A stretch of DNA of 64,000 bases from Streptomyces aureus (GTDB taxonomy: Bacteria > Actinomycetota > Actinomycetes > Streptomycetales > Streptomycetaceae), in assembly GCF_000725495.1 (NCBI RefSeq), contig NZ_JNZD01000013.1, forward strand, positions 558,001-622,000, given 5' to 3'. Made by a program: the position numbers and the translations under genes. Position 1 is the stretch's first letter. Each line of letters starts with the position of its first letter. Of this stretch, positions 8,885 to 17,371 are shown one piece after another. The notes beneath the pieces were generated by a model. That model worked only from the letters and a program-made list of their open reading frames with translations. It was not told where the DNA came from and made no database searches.

Positions 8885-9901
8885 TCAGACCGCTCGCCAG
8901 GCCTCCAGCGCGATCCCGGGCTCGTCCTTGCGCCGGGTGACGCGGAGTTCGCCGGTCCCCGGGGAGAGCGTCGCGGCGACCACCCGGCCCTTCTCGTCCT
9001 CGGCCAGCGACAGCAGGGCGTCGGCGGGGAGTTCGGGCCCCGACTCCGTCCACCACGCGCCCGCCGACTCGTCCTCCGTCGGGTAGGCCGCGAAGGCCAC
9101 CCGGCCGCTCGCCGCGCGCTGGGCGAGCAACGTGCAGTCGTGGCCGTCGAGTTCACAGCGGATGACCCGGACGGGGCCGGGGCCGGCCGAGGCGAGCAGG
9201 GCCACGGGCCTGGTGCCGGGGCGCCAGGCGCACACGTCGCCGGACTTGTCGGTGAAGAAGAGCGTGGTGGAAGCGGCGGAGGTCGCCAGCGCCTGGAGGG
9301 TGTCCGGGCGCACCGGTGCCTCCAGCGCCTCGTCCAGGGCAGGAACCGCGCCCGGCTCCTCCTGGCTCCAGTGCAACAGCCCGCCGGTGACGGCCGCGTA
9401 CAGCTCGACACGGCCCGACGTCCCCGTCACGGCCGCCAGGTCTCCCCGGACGTCATGGCCCTTGAGGTCGTGCCAGGGCCCCCAGCCGCCCTTCTCCTTC
9501 TGGGCGGTCATGCCGACCCCGCCGCTCGCGTTGCGCACGAAGACATGGGCGCGCCCCTGGGCGTCGACCGCGACGGCCGGATTGCCCGTCCGGTCCCCGC
9601 TGCGGTCGGGGTGCCCGATGGGGTTCCAGTCGAGGGCGGCGAGGTCCGGCCGGAAATGGGTCGAGTGGACGAGGCCCGACTGGCCCTTGACCGTCGGCCG
9701 CCAGGAGACCAGATGGGTGTAGCGGTCCGGCCCCTGGCCCAGGGCCAGTACGGAGTGCAGACGCTGGTCGCCGCCCACGGTGCGGGGCGGGTCCCAGGGG
9801 CCTCCGGGTCCGTGCTCCGCCCGGCAGCGGACGGTGGCCTCCGACAGCAGGTAGGCGCTGAGCCTGCCGTCGCGACCGCGTATGAGCCAGTCGACGTTCA
9901 C
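8885..9901 (-). CDS. Hypothetical beta-propeller-like protein
   Basis: 338 aa, GTG start with AAGGTGA four bases ahead. I do not recognise a named family with certainty. The sequence shows repeated blade-like units of about 45-50 residues (VSWRPTVKGQSG, NPAVAVDAQGRAHVFVR, DLAAVTGTSGRVELYAA, FFTDKSGDVCAW, SLAEDEKGRVVAATL), typical of sugar-binding or sialidase-like beta-propellers. No signal peptide or membrane segment is visible, so it appears cytosolic or non-classically located. It lies between the LCP gene and the PGA locus, in the same direction as the latter, with 85 bases to the next gene upstream. A polymer-binding role is only a guess from position. Confidence 0.6.
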   Translation of the reverse strand: MNVDWLIRGRDGRLSAYLLSEATVRCRAEHGPGGPWDPPRTVGGDQRLHSVLALGQGPDRYTHLVSWRPTVKGQSGLVHSTHFRPDLAALDWNPIGHPDRSGDRTGNPAVAVDAQGRAHVFVRNASGGVGMTAQKEKGGWGPWHDLKGHDVRGDLAAVTGTSGRVELYAAVTGGLLHWSQEEPGAVPALDEALEAPVRPDTLQALATSAASTTLFFTDKSGDVCAWRPGTRPVALLASAGPGPVRVIRCELDGHDCTLLAQRAASGRVAFAAYPTEDESAGAWWTESGPELPADALLSLAEDEKGRVVAATLSPGTGELRVTRRKDEPGIALEAWRAV

Positions 9902-9986
9902 CGCTTCACCTTAGTCGCCGGCGGCTGACCCGGTGATCCGGGGCGGGCCGCCCGCGAGGGCGCGCGCGCCCGCCCCCGTCAGCGGT

Positions 9987-11045
9987 TCACAGACGCTTGG
10001 CGCTGCGCAGCAGCTGGGCGTAGAAGCCGTTGCCGTCGATGCGGGAGGCTCCGCCCTTGTCGCCCATGGTCGGCCCGTTGACCTCCTTGCGGCTGGAGAT
10101 GAAGACGCGGTGGCCGTCGGTGTCCACGCCGAGGTACATGGCGACGTGGTCGATGTGGTTGCCGGTGCGGTGGTCCATCTTGAAGAAGAGGAGGTCACCG
10201 GGCTGGACCACGTCGATGTTCTTGGGGCGCGTGTACCAGGGCGAGGGACCGGTGATCTTCAGGATGTCGACGCCGATCTTGGAGCGGGCCATGCCGTCGG
10301 CGCTGCGCGGGAGCCCGTCGCCGGAGGTGTTCGTCGCCATCAGGGGATAGCGGGCCCGGTAGCCCCAGATCATCCGCATGAACCCGGAGCAGTCCAGGGC
10401 GCGGTAGCGCTCCTTGCGCGCCACCATCGAGGTGCCGTCGCGGAAGGTGTAGTTGATGCCCAGGTAGTCGTAGAAGTCGTTCTGCTCGAGGCGGTCGACG
10501 CCGTCCTCCTTGAACGGGCCGAAGACCGCGTCGCCCGCGTACGGGACGCCCTCGTCGTCCTTCTTCACCGGTGCGCCGTCGACGTACTGGAAGGCGATGG
10601 CGAAGATGTCGTCGGCCTGGCTGCCGTAGTACTCCTTGAACCAGTCCTTGAACCACTTCTCCTTCTCGGCCCCCTGGCGCCAGGCCTCCGGCATCAGGCG
10701 CACCCAGTCCTGGGTCATCACCCGGCTCTGGGTGTTGGCCGGCTCGGTGAAGGTGCGCGAGGGGCCCCGCAGGGTCGCGGTGCGGGCTCCGTCGGTGAAG
10801 GTGGCGAGGATGTCGCCGTTCTCGCCGCGCAGCACGGAGCGCGTCGGGTTGTTCAGGCGCTCCCAGGTCTGCTTGCCGGTGGCCTTGCCCGAGTTCTCGA
10901 GGTCGGGCTTGTCCGTGACGGCCTGCACGGCCGGGACCTTCGCGTCCTCGTCCTTGCGGAGTTCGAAGGTGAAGAAGGCGCTGCCCGCGAGCAGCGCGAT
11001 GACCGTGGCAGCGTGGAGGACGGGACGGCCTTTGCGCTTCGGCAT
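9987..11045 (-). CDS. NlpC/P60-like cysteine hydrolase of the PGA locus
   Basis: 352 aa, ATG start preceded by TGGAG. An N-terminal signal anchor (VIALLAGSAFFTF) is followed by about 200 residues of unknown fold. The C-terminal NlpC/P60-like core has the nucleophile in ALDCSGFMRMIWGY and the histidine in HIDHVAMYLGVD. The gene is 36 bases downstream of pgsC and is the last gene of that operon. B. subtilis PgdS, which cuts gamma-PGA, belongs to the NlpC/P60 family, so I infer a gamma-glutamyl hydrolase acting on the polymer outside the membrane, for release or length control. Peptidoglycan endopeptidase activity remains possible. Confidence 0.8.
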   Translation of the reverse strand: MPKRKGRPVLHAATVIALLAGSAFFTFELRKDEDAKVPAVQAVTDKPDLENSGKATGKQTWERLNNPTRSVLRGENGDILATFTDGARTATLRGPSRTFTEPANTQSRVMTQDWVRLMPEAWRQGAEKEKWFKDWFKEYYGSQADDIFAIAFQYVDGAPVKKDDEGVPYAGDAVFGPFKEDGVDRLEQNDFYDYLGINYTFRDGTSMVARKERYRALDCSGFMRMIWGYRARYPLMATNTSGDGLPRSADGMARSKIGVDILKITGPSPWYTRPKNIDVVQPGDLLFFKMDHRTGNHIDHVAMYLGVDTDGHRVFISSRKEVNGPTMGDKGGASRIDGNGFYAQLLRSAKRL

Positions 11046-11081
11046 GGTGACGGCTCCAGGGGTACGGAAAGAACGGGTGTG

Positions 11082-11564
11082 TCAGGCGGAGGGCATGGCG
11101 CCGAGGAGGATTCCGGCGGTCAGCACGACGTAGGTGGCGAGCGTGACCGTGCCGGTCGACAGCAGGGTGGCCCCCTTGGGCTGACGCACCAGCTGGTAAC
11201 CGACGAGACCGGGGACGATGAAGCCCAGGGTCTGGTTGGCGTAGAGCAGCGGGAACTCCATCTGGAGCACGATGATCACGGTGGCCTGGATCAGCACGCC
11301 GCTCAGCACGACGGCCGCGAACAGCCGCTTGCCGTAGAGGATCACGAAGCGCTGGAGCAGCAGCGTGGTGACGTACGTCAGCACGGTCACGCCGACGACG
11401 AGCGCGGCGCGCTGGAGGTCCTCGATGAGGGTCAGTGCCAGCCAGCCCGGGGTGATCATGCCGCCGGGCGAGAGGTTGGTCGTGAGGTAGCAGATCAGCG
11501 AGAACATCAGGCCCAGGCCGATGCCGATCGCGGCGATCTCGGGGGTGAGGACGGAGGGGATCAA
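11082..11564 (-). CDS. pgsC: Poly-gamma-glutamate synthase subunit PgsC/CapC
   Basis: 160 aa polytopic membrane protein, close to the 149 aa of B. subtilis PgsC, with the family segments NLSPGGMITPGWLAL, RFVILYGKRLFAA and LGFIVPGLVGYQ. I chose TTG 11564: AGGAG lies seven bases ahead, it overlaps the pgsB stop in a TTGA tetranucleotide, and the resulting N-terminus fits PgsC. An upstream in-frame GTG (11588) would add eight residues. PgsC forms the membrane part of the amide-ligase complex with PgsB, and the overlap implies translational coupling. Confidence 0.9.
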   Translation of the reverse strand: MIPSVLTPEIAAIGIGLGLMFSLICYLTTNLSPGGMITPGWLALTLIEDLQRAALVVGVTVLTYVTTLLLQRFVILYGKRLFAAVVLSGVLIQATVIIVLQMEFPLLYANQTLGFIVPGLVGYQLVRQPKGATLLSTGTVTLATYVVLTAGILLGAMPSA

Positions 11565-13441
11565 CGGGGCTCTCCTGGGCTGTGCCACTGCTGGGTGTCG
11601 TCGGTGGGCTGTGCGAGGGGGACACGGGGTTCGAACAGACCGCGGGTCATGGGCTGTTCACCGGTCCCGGGTGACTGCGGACGGGTGCCGGAGGTGTCCC
11701 GGGGCAGCTCCGGCCAGGGCTCGCGGCCGGGTTCGGGCCGCTGCGCCTGCTCCGGCCGGCCGCTGTCGTGCGGCTGCTCGGGAACGCGGCCCGGATACGG
11801 CTGCTCGGGAACGCGGCCCGGGTACGGCTGCTCGGGAGCGGCGCTCTGGTACTGCCGCTGCTCCGGTCCGCCGTTCCCGTAGGGCTGCTCGGGCCGGTGC
11901 GGCTGCTGCTCCGCGTGCTGCTGCGGCCGGCCGCCGCGCGGCTGGAGGTCCTGCCGGGGCTGCTCGGGGCGCAGCCGCCGCGGGCGGTCCTGCTGCGGGT
12001 AGGGGTCCTCGGCCGTGCGCTGCACCGGGACCTCGGGCCGGGGCGTGTACCGCGTCTCGTACGCCTCCGAGTAGCCCTGGTAGGGGTCGATCCGCGGGGC
12101 GTAGAGCTGGACGGTCTCGACGTGCTCGCGCACGGCCGGGACCTGACGGCGCCCGCGGGTGGCCGGGGCTCCGGCGTCGCGCGAGGCTCCGGTCGCCCGG
12201 GCGTCGTCCCGGCGGTCGTCCCCCCCGCCGGAGCCGCCGTCGGCCTCGTCGTCGGCGCTGTCGTCCGCGGGGAGTTCGGCGAGGTGCTCCAGGAGGTGCT
12301 CGCCCTGGCCGTGGATGTTGCCGATGGCGACCAGCGAGCTGTCCGTGCCGAGCTCGGCGAGCAGCAGCCCCATGAACTCCTCGGGGTCGCGCTTGTCGCC
12401 GCCGAGGTCGACGGCGCGGCCGCGGTACTCCGCGGGGATCGCGTCGATGGCGCTCTTGGCCGGGTGGCCGATCACGAAGACCTTGTCCGGGTCCAGCTCG
12501 GGGATGATCTCGCCCATCTGGCCGTTGCGCTCGACGCGGTCGGGACGGCAGTTGATGACCACGTTGAGCGGGCGGTGGATGGCGCCGAGGTCGAGCAGCT
12601 GGTTGATGTTCATCAGCGTTGACTCGGGGTCGTTGGCCGCGAAGACGTTGGCGAAGCGGAGCCTCTTGCCGTCCTCGGTGACGTACCGCTCGACGGAGAG
12701 GACACCCGGGTCCGGCGGGGCGTCGTACATGCCCTGCAGGGCCGTCTGCCGCTCCACGCCGAGGAGCTCGGCGACCTTGAGCGCGATCGCCACGTTCTCC
12801 TTGAAGGTGAACCAGCTGAACCCGCGCAGCTCCTCGTCGCTGACGGTGTCGGGGTCGGCGTAGATCAGCTCGCAGTCACGGGAGTCGGCCTCCTCCTGGA
12901 GGATGTGGAACCGGTCCTTCTCCGCGGTGACGCAGATGCCGCCCTCCGGCATGGAGCGCGAGAGCGAGCGGGCCACGTCGTCGAGGGTGGGGCCCATCTC
13001 GGCGAGGTGGTCCTCACGGACGTTGCACAGGACGCCGATCGTGGAGCGGATCAGCTTGGACTGGTTGATCTCCTGGAGGGCCGGCATGACGGCCATGCAC
13101 TCCATGACCAGGGCGTGCGGGTTGTACGCGGCCGCGCGCCGGACGATCCCGATCTGCTCGACGACGTTGGCGATGCCGAACTTGCGGTAGACCGGCTCCT
13201 CGGTCGCGTCGGGGTGGATGAACCGGGCCGCCGTACCGGTGGTCTTGGCGACCGTGGTCAGTCCGCCGCCGCGCAGCGCGCCGGCGCACAACCGGGTGAT
13301 GGACGACTTGCCGCGGATGCCGTTGACCAGCACCCGGGTGGGGATGTTGTCCAGGTTGGTGAAGTGCCGACGCTGTTCGACGATGCCCGCCACCAGCAGG
13401 ATCGCGCAGCCCGCCATCAGGACGGTGTAGAGGAAGAGCAC
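11561..13441 (-). CDS. pgsB: Poly-gamma-glutamate synthase PgsB/CapB with long disordered tail
   Basis: 626 aa, GTG start with AGGAA ahead and only six bases after the upstream stop. An N-terminal membrane helix (1-21) precedes a Mur-ligase-type ATP-binding domain with P-loop NGIRGKSSITRL (40-51), VLCNVREDHLAEMG and NVVINCRPDRVERNGQ, ending near residue 390. It joins glutamates by gamma-amide bonds using ATP. B. subtilis PgsB is about 393 aa. Here some 235 extra residues follow: an acidic run, then Pro/Gln/Arg-rich low complexity with repeats of the type PEQPYPGRV. This tail is unusual for the family. The catalytic domain looks intact. Confidence 0.92.
   Translation of the reverse strand: MLFLYTVLMAGCAILLVAGIVEQRRHFTNLDNIPTRVLVNGIRGKSSITRLCAGALRGGGLTTVAKTTGTAARFIHPDATEEPVYRKFGIANVVEQIGIVRRAAAYNPHALVMECMAVMPALQEINQSKLIRSTIGVLCNVREDHLAEMGPTLDDVARSLSRSMPEGGICVTAEKDRFHILQEEADSRDCELIYADPDTVSDEELRGFSWFTFKENVAIALKVAELLGVERQTALQGMYDAPPDPGVLSVERYVTEDGKRLRFANVFAANDPESTLMNINQLLDLGAIHRPLNVVINCRPDRVERNGQMGEIIPELDPDKVFVIGHPAKSAIDAIPAEYRGRAVDLGGDKRDPEEFMGLLLAELGTDSSLVAIGNIHGQGEHLLEHLAELPADDSADDEADGGSGGGDDRRDDARATGASRDAGAPATRGRRQVPAVREHVETVQLYAPRIDPYQGYSEAYETRYTPRPEVPVQRTAEDPYPQQDRPRRLRPEQPRQDLQPRGGRPQQHAEQQPHRPEQPYGNGGPEQRQYQSAAPEQPYPGRVPEQPYPGRVPEQPHDSGRPEQAQRPEPGREPWPELPRDTSGTRPQSPGTGEQPMTRGLFEPRVPLAQPTDDTQQWHSPGEPR
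11774..11827. repeat. 27-bp tandem repeat within the pgsB tail
   Basis: Two 27-base units (11774-11800, 11801-11827) differ at one base (GGATACGG/GGGTACGG), with a partial third. The length keeps the frame and encodes the PEQPYPGRV-type repeats, so the tail may vary in length between strains. Confidence 0.75.
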
Positions 13442-13447
13442 GGCCGA

Positions 13448-15760
13448 TCAGTTCCTAACGTGCTGCTGGTGAGCGCTGTCCGGTGCGCCGCGGCGCCCGG
13501 ACGGCTGCTGTCTGCGCTGTCCCTGGAGCTGCTGGCGCACGAGTTCCAGGGAGCGGGTGACCGCGCCGACCTCGTCGTGGTTGCGCGGGAACAGGACGGT
13601 CTTGCGGTCTCCGGCGGCCAGCGCCTCGGCCTGGCCGGCCAGGACGCGCAGCGGCCGGGCCACGACGATGTGCATCCAGCCGAGGCAGGCCGCGGCCGCG
13701 GCCGCGCCGAGCAGTCCGGCGAGCACCGTGCGGTGCTGGACGTCGTACTCGGGGATCTCCAGCCGGTCCGCGGGCTGCCAGCTGACGACGGTCCAGCCGA
13801 GCTGCTTGGCCGGTCCGCCGCCCACGAACGGGGCCGCGGCGGCGATCTGCACGCCGTCCTCGCGGTAGAGGACACCGGCGGCGTGCGCGGACTTGCCGAC
13901 CTTCTGGCCGGAGGCGAGGACCAGGTCCTTCAGGCGGTCGCTGGGCAGCGACTGGAAGGCGAGGTAGCCGGTGTTGCCCGCGATGATCTGCCCCTTGTCG
14001 TCGACGAGGCGGACGACGCCGAGGCCGGGACGCTTGAGCACCGAGTTGAGGAAGTCGATCCGGAACTCGCCCACCAGGGCGGATCCGTCACGTCCGGGGA
14101 TCTCGGCGGTGCCGACGACGAGCGGCTTCTTGCCTCCCTGGCCGAGGAGCTGGATGGGGTCGGCGGTGGCCGGCTTGGGCCGGGCCTCCTTGGGCTCGTC
14201 CCCGACCTTGGCCACGACGTCCCCGGAGGCGTCGACGACGTAGAGCGCCTGGTACCGCAGGTGCTGGTTGAGGGTGCGGTCCAGCACCTTCGTCATGTCC
14301 TCGGGGCTGGTGCGGTCGCCGATGAGCGTGGCCACGGACTGGAGGTCGGCCTCGCCCTCGTTGAGCGCGCGGCGCACCCGGTCGGTGAGCGTGTCGGTGC
14401 GCTCGCGCTGGTCGTTCACCAGCTGCTGCGGCACGACCACGGTTCCGTCGGCCCGGTTGAGGATGAGCAGCAGCGGGGCCGACCAGGCGAGCAGCAGGAC
14501 CGCGCAGACGGAGAGGAGCCCGCGGGTGCCGATGCGGCGCAGGCCGCGCGGCCGGGCGGGGCTGTCGTCCGGCTCCGCCGGTTCGCCGAGCAGCTGGCCG
14601 CGCAGTCGCTCCAGGGCCGTGCCGATGCGGCGGGCCTCGCCGTAGCCGGGGACGTTCACGGGGCGGGTCAGGTCGCCGCGGGTGAGGCGGCGCGACTCCA
14701 GGAAGAGCCGGATGAGCGGCCGCTGCACGGTGCCGAGCAGGACGGCGACGGCGATGCCGCCGATGAGCAGGAGGGCACCGGCCGCGAGGAGCCCGAACAC
14801 GGGCGAGGTGGAGTGGGTGGGGTCCTCGGCGACCTTGACCATGGCGACGACGGTGAGGCCGAGGGCGGTCGCGGTGGTGGTCTCGCCGGGCTCGGTCGCG
14901 GTGAGGGTGGCGTATCCGCCGACGGACCGGTCGCTGAGCCAGGTGCCGCCGAGCAGGCTGCCGCTCACGCCCAGGTAGCCGCCGGAGCCGGGCTCCTTGG
15001 TGCTCTGGGGGTGGTTCCCGGCCTTGTCCGCCGCCGTCTTCGCGAAGGACTTGAGCTGCTTGGTGGAGGCGGCGACCTCCTTGCGCTGGAGGTCGGTGAG
15101 GACCTGCTCGGGCTCGGGGATGCCGTCGCTGCTCAGGATCGTCCCGGAGCGGTCGACCACCGCGATGGCGCGGAACTGGCCGAGGCTGATGCCGGGGAAC
15201 TTGAGGCTGTTGGAGGCGACGAGGAGCAGCTGGGGCTTGCCGGGCCAGGACAGCAGCGCGAAGGACAGCAGGCGGACCTCGCCGTTCTCCAGGCGCACCA
15301 TGCGCGGGGCGAGACCGTCCTCGTCGCCGAGCTTGGACCGGTTCAGGGAGGTCAGCGGGACGGTCTCGCCGCGGGCCGCGACGAGCTTGCCCGAGCGGAT
15401 CTCGATGACCGCCGTCCCCATCCACTTCTGGTACGTGTTGCCCAGTTTGTCGAGCACGGCGTCACCGGAGACCGGGGCGCCGGCGCTGAACAGGGCGGCG
15501 GAGCGGTCGAGGTCGGTCACCGACTCGTCGATGGAGGCGCGCAGGGCGATCGCGCCGTCCTCCGCGAAGTGCTGCTGCGAGGTCTGGACGGCCTTGGGCA
15601 GGCTCGTGTCGCCCGCCGGGCCGAGCACGAGCGCCGTGACGGCCGCGAGGGAGAGGAGCAGCGCCGACAGGACCGCTATCGGCGGTCGTATGCCGCCAAG
15701 CAGCGACATATCTGCTCTGCGGCGAGCGCGGTGCTGCCGGGCCGGGGGCGATGACGCCAA
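13448..15760 (-). CDS. Tandem Cache-HAMP membrane protein without output domain
   Basis: 770 aa, TTG start with GAGAGGA eight bases ahead. Two receptor-like modules are joined head to tail: TM about 25-47, extracytoplasmic Cache-like domain 50-320 (VVDRSGTILSSDG), TM about 321-344, HAMP-like linker 345-395, then TM about 414-436, second Cache-like domain 438-676 (VVDASGDVVAKVGDE, VRLVDDKGQIIAGNTG), TM 677-699 and a final HAMP helix pair (LAAGDRKTVLFPRNHDEVG). No kinase, GGDEF or methyl-accepting region follows. It is six bases upstream of pgsB and cotranscribed, so it probably senses an extracellular signal or scaffolds the PGA synthase. This is inference; the role has not been described as far as I know. 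Confidence 0.8.
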   Translation of the reverse strand: MASSPPARQHRARRRADMSLLGGIRPPIAVLSALLLSLAAVTALVLGPAGDTSLPKAVQTSQQHFAEDGAIALRASIDESVTDLDRSAALFSAGAPVSGDAVLDKLGNTYQKWMGTAVIEIRSGKLVAARGETVPLTSLNRSKLGDEDGLAPRMVRLENGEVRLLSFALLSWPGKPQLLLVASNSLKFPGISLGQFRAIAVVDRSGTILSSDGIPEPEQVLTDLQRKEVAASTKQLKSFAKTAADKAGNHPQSTKEPGSGGYLGVSGSLLGGTWLSDRSVGGYATLTATEPGETTTATALGLTVVAMVKVAEDPTHSTSPVFGLLAAGALLLIGGIAVAVLLGTVQRPLIRLFLESRRLTRGDLTRPVNVPGYGEARRIGTALERLRGQLLGEPAEPDDSPARPRGLRRIGTRGLLSVCAVLLLAWSAPLLLILNRADGTVVVPQQLVNDQRERTDTLTDRVRRALNEGEADLQSVATLIGDRTSPEDMTKVLDRTLNQHLRYQALYVVDASGDVVAKVGDEPKEARPKPATADPIQLLGQGGKKPLVVGTAEIPGRDGSALVGEFRIDFLNSVLKRPGLGVVRLVDDKGQIIAGNTGYLAFQSLPSDRLKDLVLASGQKVGKSAHAAGVLYREDGVQIAAAAPFVGGGPAKQLGWTVVSWQPADRLEIPEYDVQHRTVLAGLLGAAAAAACLGWMHIVVARPLRVLAGQAEALAAGDRKTVLFPRNHDEVGAVTRSLELVRQQLQGQRRQQPSGRRGAPDSAHQQHVRN

Positions 15761-16127
15761 CGGACTGGTCCTCTCAAGCGGTTGTACGGGCGGAACGAGC
15801 GTGGGTCGGTCCGCTCGCGGATGGGGCTCGGATGCGGCTGCGACACGGGTCCACGGATGGGGAACCTGAGTCTCTGCGCGTGTCAGACCGTCGAAGAAGG
15901 TAAGAAGTTGTGCAGAGTCAGAGTGATCTGAGCAACACGGAAATACGGATGGGCATTTTCATTCAGTTCTGTCGGGTTCCGGCCACGTTCGCCCCCGTTT
16001 CGGCCTCGTCGGCCCGGAGCACCCGCCGGGCCTCGCGGACCGGGGGCGGCCCCCGGCCCGAGGGCCGGAACGAGGTCCGGCGCCCGGCCCGGGGCGGGCC
16101 GGGCGCCGGTGGCGGCGCGGGGCGGCC
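15761..16127. other. Intergenic region upstream of the PGA operon
   Basis: The 367-bp gap between pgsA and the Cache-HAMP gene holds the pgsA terminator and, at 15890-15985, a relatively AT-rich stretch that probably contains the operon promoter on the minus strand. I could not assign clear -10/-35 boxes. Confidence 0.5.
16077..16109 (-). terminator. Terminator after pgsA
   Basis: Perfect 14-bp stem (16077-16090 with 16096-16109) with loop GGGGC, 18 bases past the pgsA stop. It separates pgsA from the sensor-pgsB-pgsC-hydrolase operon. Confidence 0.8.
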
Positions 16128-17351
16128 TCAGCCCGGCATCTCCGTCAGGGGCTTCAGCCCGTCCTTCTCGGCGCCGCGGTTGAGCATCGTGCCCTCGGTC
16201 CGCTCGAAGGCCAGCCGGAGCCGGGACCGCTCCAGGTCGCTCAGGTCGTCCCGCTTGAGCTCGGCCGCCACGTCCACCAGCCGGTAGTCCTTGACCTGGC
16301 CCTTCGCCGGCTCGACCGGGGTGCCGTCGGCGCCGACCTCGGCGTCCGGCGGGATCTCCACGAGGGTCGGCTCGTAGCGGGGCTCGACCTCCCACTTGCC
16401 GCCGCGCTCGGTGAACTGGAACCAGCCGATCACGCCCTCCTCGGTGAGCCCGGTCGGCACGTCGTGCCGCGCGACCTGGTTGCCGAGGCCGTACGCGATC
16501 CAGGTTCCGTCGACCTTCTCCATCGGCTGCACGACGTGCGCGTGGTGCCCGATGATCAGGTCGATTCCGGTGTTCCGGGCGAGCTGCCGGGCGAACTTCA
16601 GCTGCGGGGTCGAGGGGTTGGGGTGGTGCTCACGGCCCCAGTGGATGGAGAGGATGACGACCTCGGCGCCGGCCGAGCGGGCCCGCTTCTCGGCCGCCTT
16701 GATCCGGCCCAGGTCGTTCTGGTTGACCAGCCACGGCTTGTCCTTGGGCAGCTCGTGGGCGTTGAAACCGAAGGCGAAGGAGATCTGCGCGACCTTGACG
16801 CCCTTGACGTCCATGATCAGCGGAGTGAGGGAGTCCTTCTTCGTGCGGAAGGATCCGGTGTGCTTGAGGCCCGCCGCGTCCAGCGTGTCCAGGGTGCGCT
16901 TGACGCCCGCGTACCCGTGGTCGATCGAGTGGTTGGAGGCGGTCGAGCAGGTGTCGTAGCCGACGTCCTTGATGGTCGTGGCTATCTGCGGCGGTATGAG
17001 GAAGTTGGGATAGCTCTCGAAGGGGCCCTTCGGGGTGCCGATCACCGGCTCCATGTGACAGATCGCCAGGTCCGCCTTGCTGATCACCGGCTTGATCCCG
17101 GCCATGAGCGGACCGAAGTCCAGCCCGGCGACACCGCGGCCGGTCTCCTTGGCGTCCGCCGTCGCCTGCTCGATCAGCTGCGGGTGGATCAGGATGTCGC
17201 CGGCCGCCGCCACGGTGAACGAGCGCCCGTCACCCTTTGACGCCGAGCCCGAGTCACCGCCCCCGACGAGCCCGCATCCCGCCAGCGCGGCGACGAGGAC
17301 TAGGGGGACCGAAAGGGTGGGCAGGATGCGGCGGCTACGACGTCTGGTCAC
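16128..17351 (-). CDS. pgsA: Poly-gamma-glutamate protein PgsA/CapA lipoprotein
   Basis: 407 aa from GTG 17351. Upstream residues in the open frame are Arg-rich and non-coding-like, so the lipoprotein signal (VTRRRSRRILPTL, lipobox LAGC) sets the start. No good ribosome-binding site is seen. The rest is a CapA-type metallophosphatase-like fold: AAAGDILIHPQL, CHMEPVIG, TASNHSIDHGY, ILSIHWGREHHP and IIGHHAHVVQP. CapA/PgsA helps export or assemble gamma-PGA outside the membrane and is required with PgsB and PgsC in Bacillus. It is read separately from the pgsBC operon (terminator between) but in the same direction. It is divergent from the next gene, with only 20 bases between the starts. Confidence 0.9.
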   Translation of the reverse strand: MTRRRSRRILPTLSVPLVLVAALAGCGLVGGGDSGSASKGDGRSFTVAAAGDILIHPQLIEQATADAKETGRGVAGLDFGPLMAGIKPVISKADLAICHMEPVIGTPKGPFESYPNFLIPPQIATTIKDVGYDTCSTASNHSIDHGYAGVKRTLDTLDAAGLKHTGSFRTKKDSLTPLIMDVKGVKVAQISFAFGFNAHELPKDKPWLVNQNDLGRIKAAEKRARSAGAEVVILSIHWGREHHPNPSTPQLKFARQLARNTGIDLIIGHHAHVVQPMEKVDGTWIAYGLGNQVARHDVPTGLTEEGVIGWFQFTERGGKWEVEPRYEPTLVEIPPDAEVGADGTPVEPAKGQVKDYRLVDVAAELKRDDLSDLERSRLRLAFERTEGTMLNRGAEKDGLKPLTEMPG

Positions 17352-17371
17352 CGAGATATCTTGATACAACC

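Noticed and set aside
12905..15754. 949-aa plus-strand open frame opposite pgsB and the Cache-HAMP gene
   Set aside because: Spans a real gene junction on the other strand and shows no recognisable domain.
15883..16395. 170-aa minus-strand frame overlapping the pgsA 3' end
   Set aside because: Arg/Gly/Pro-rich product running through the pgsA terminator hairpin; no start signal.
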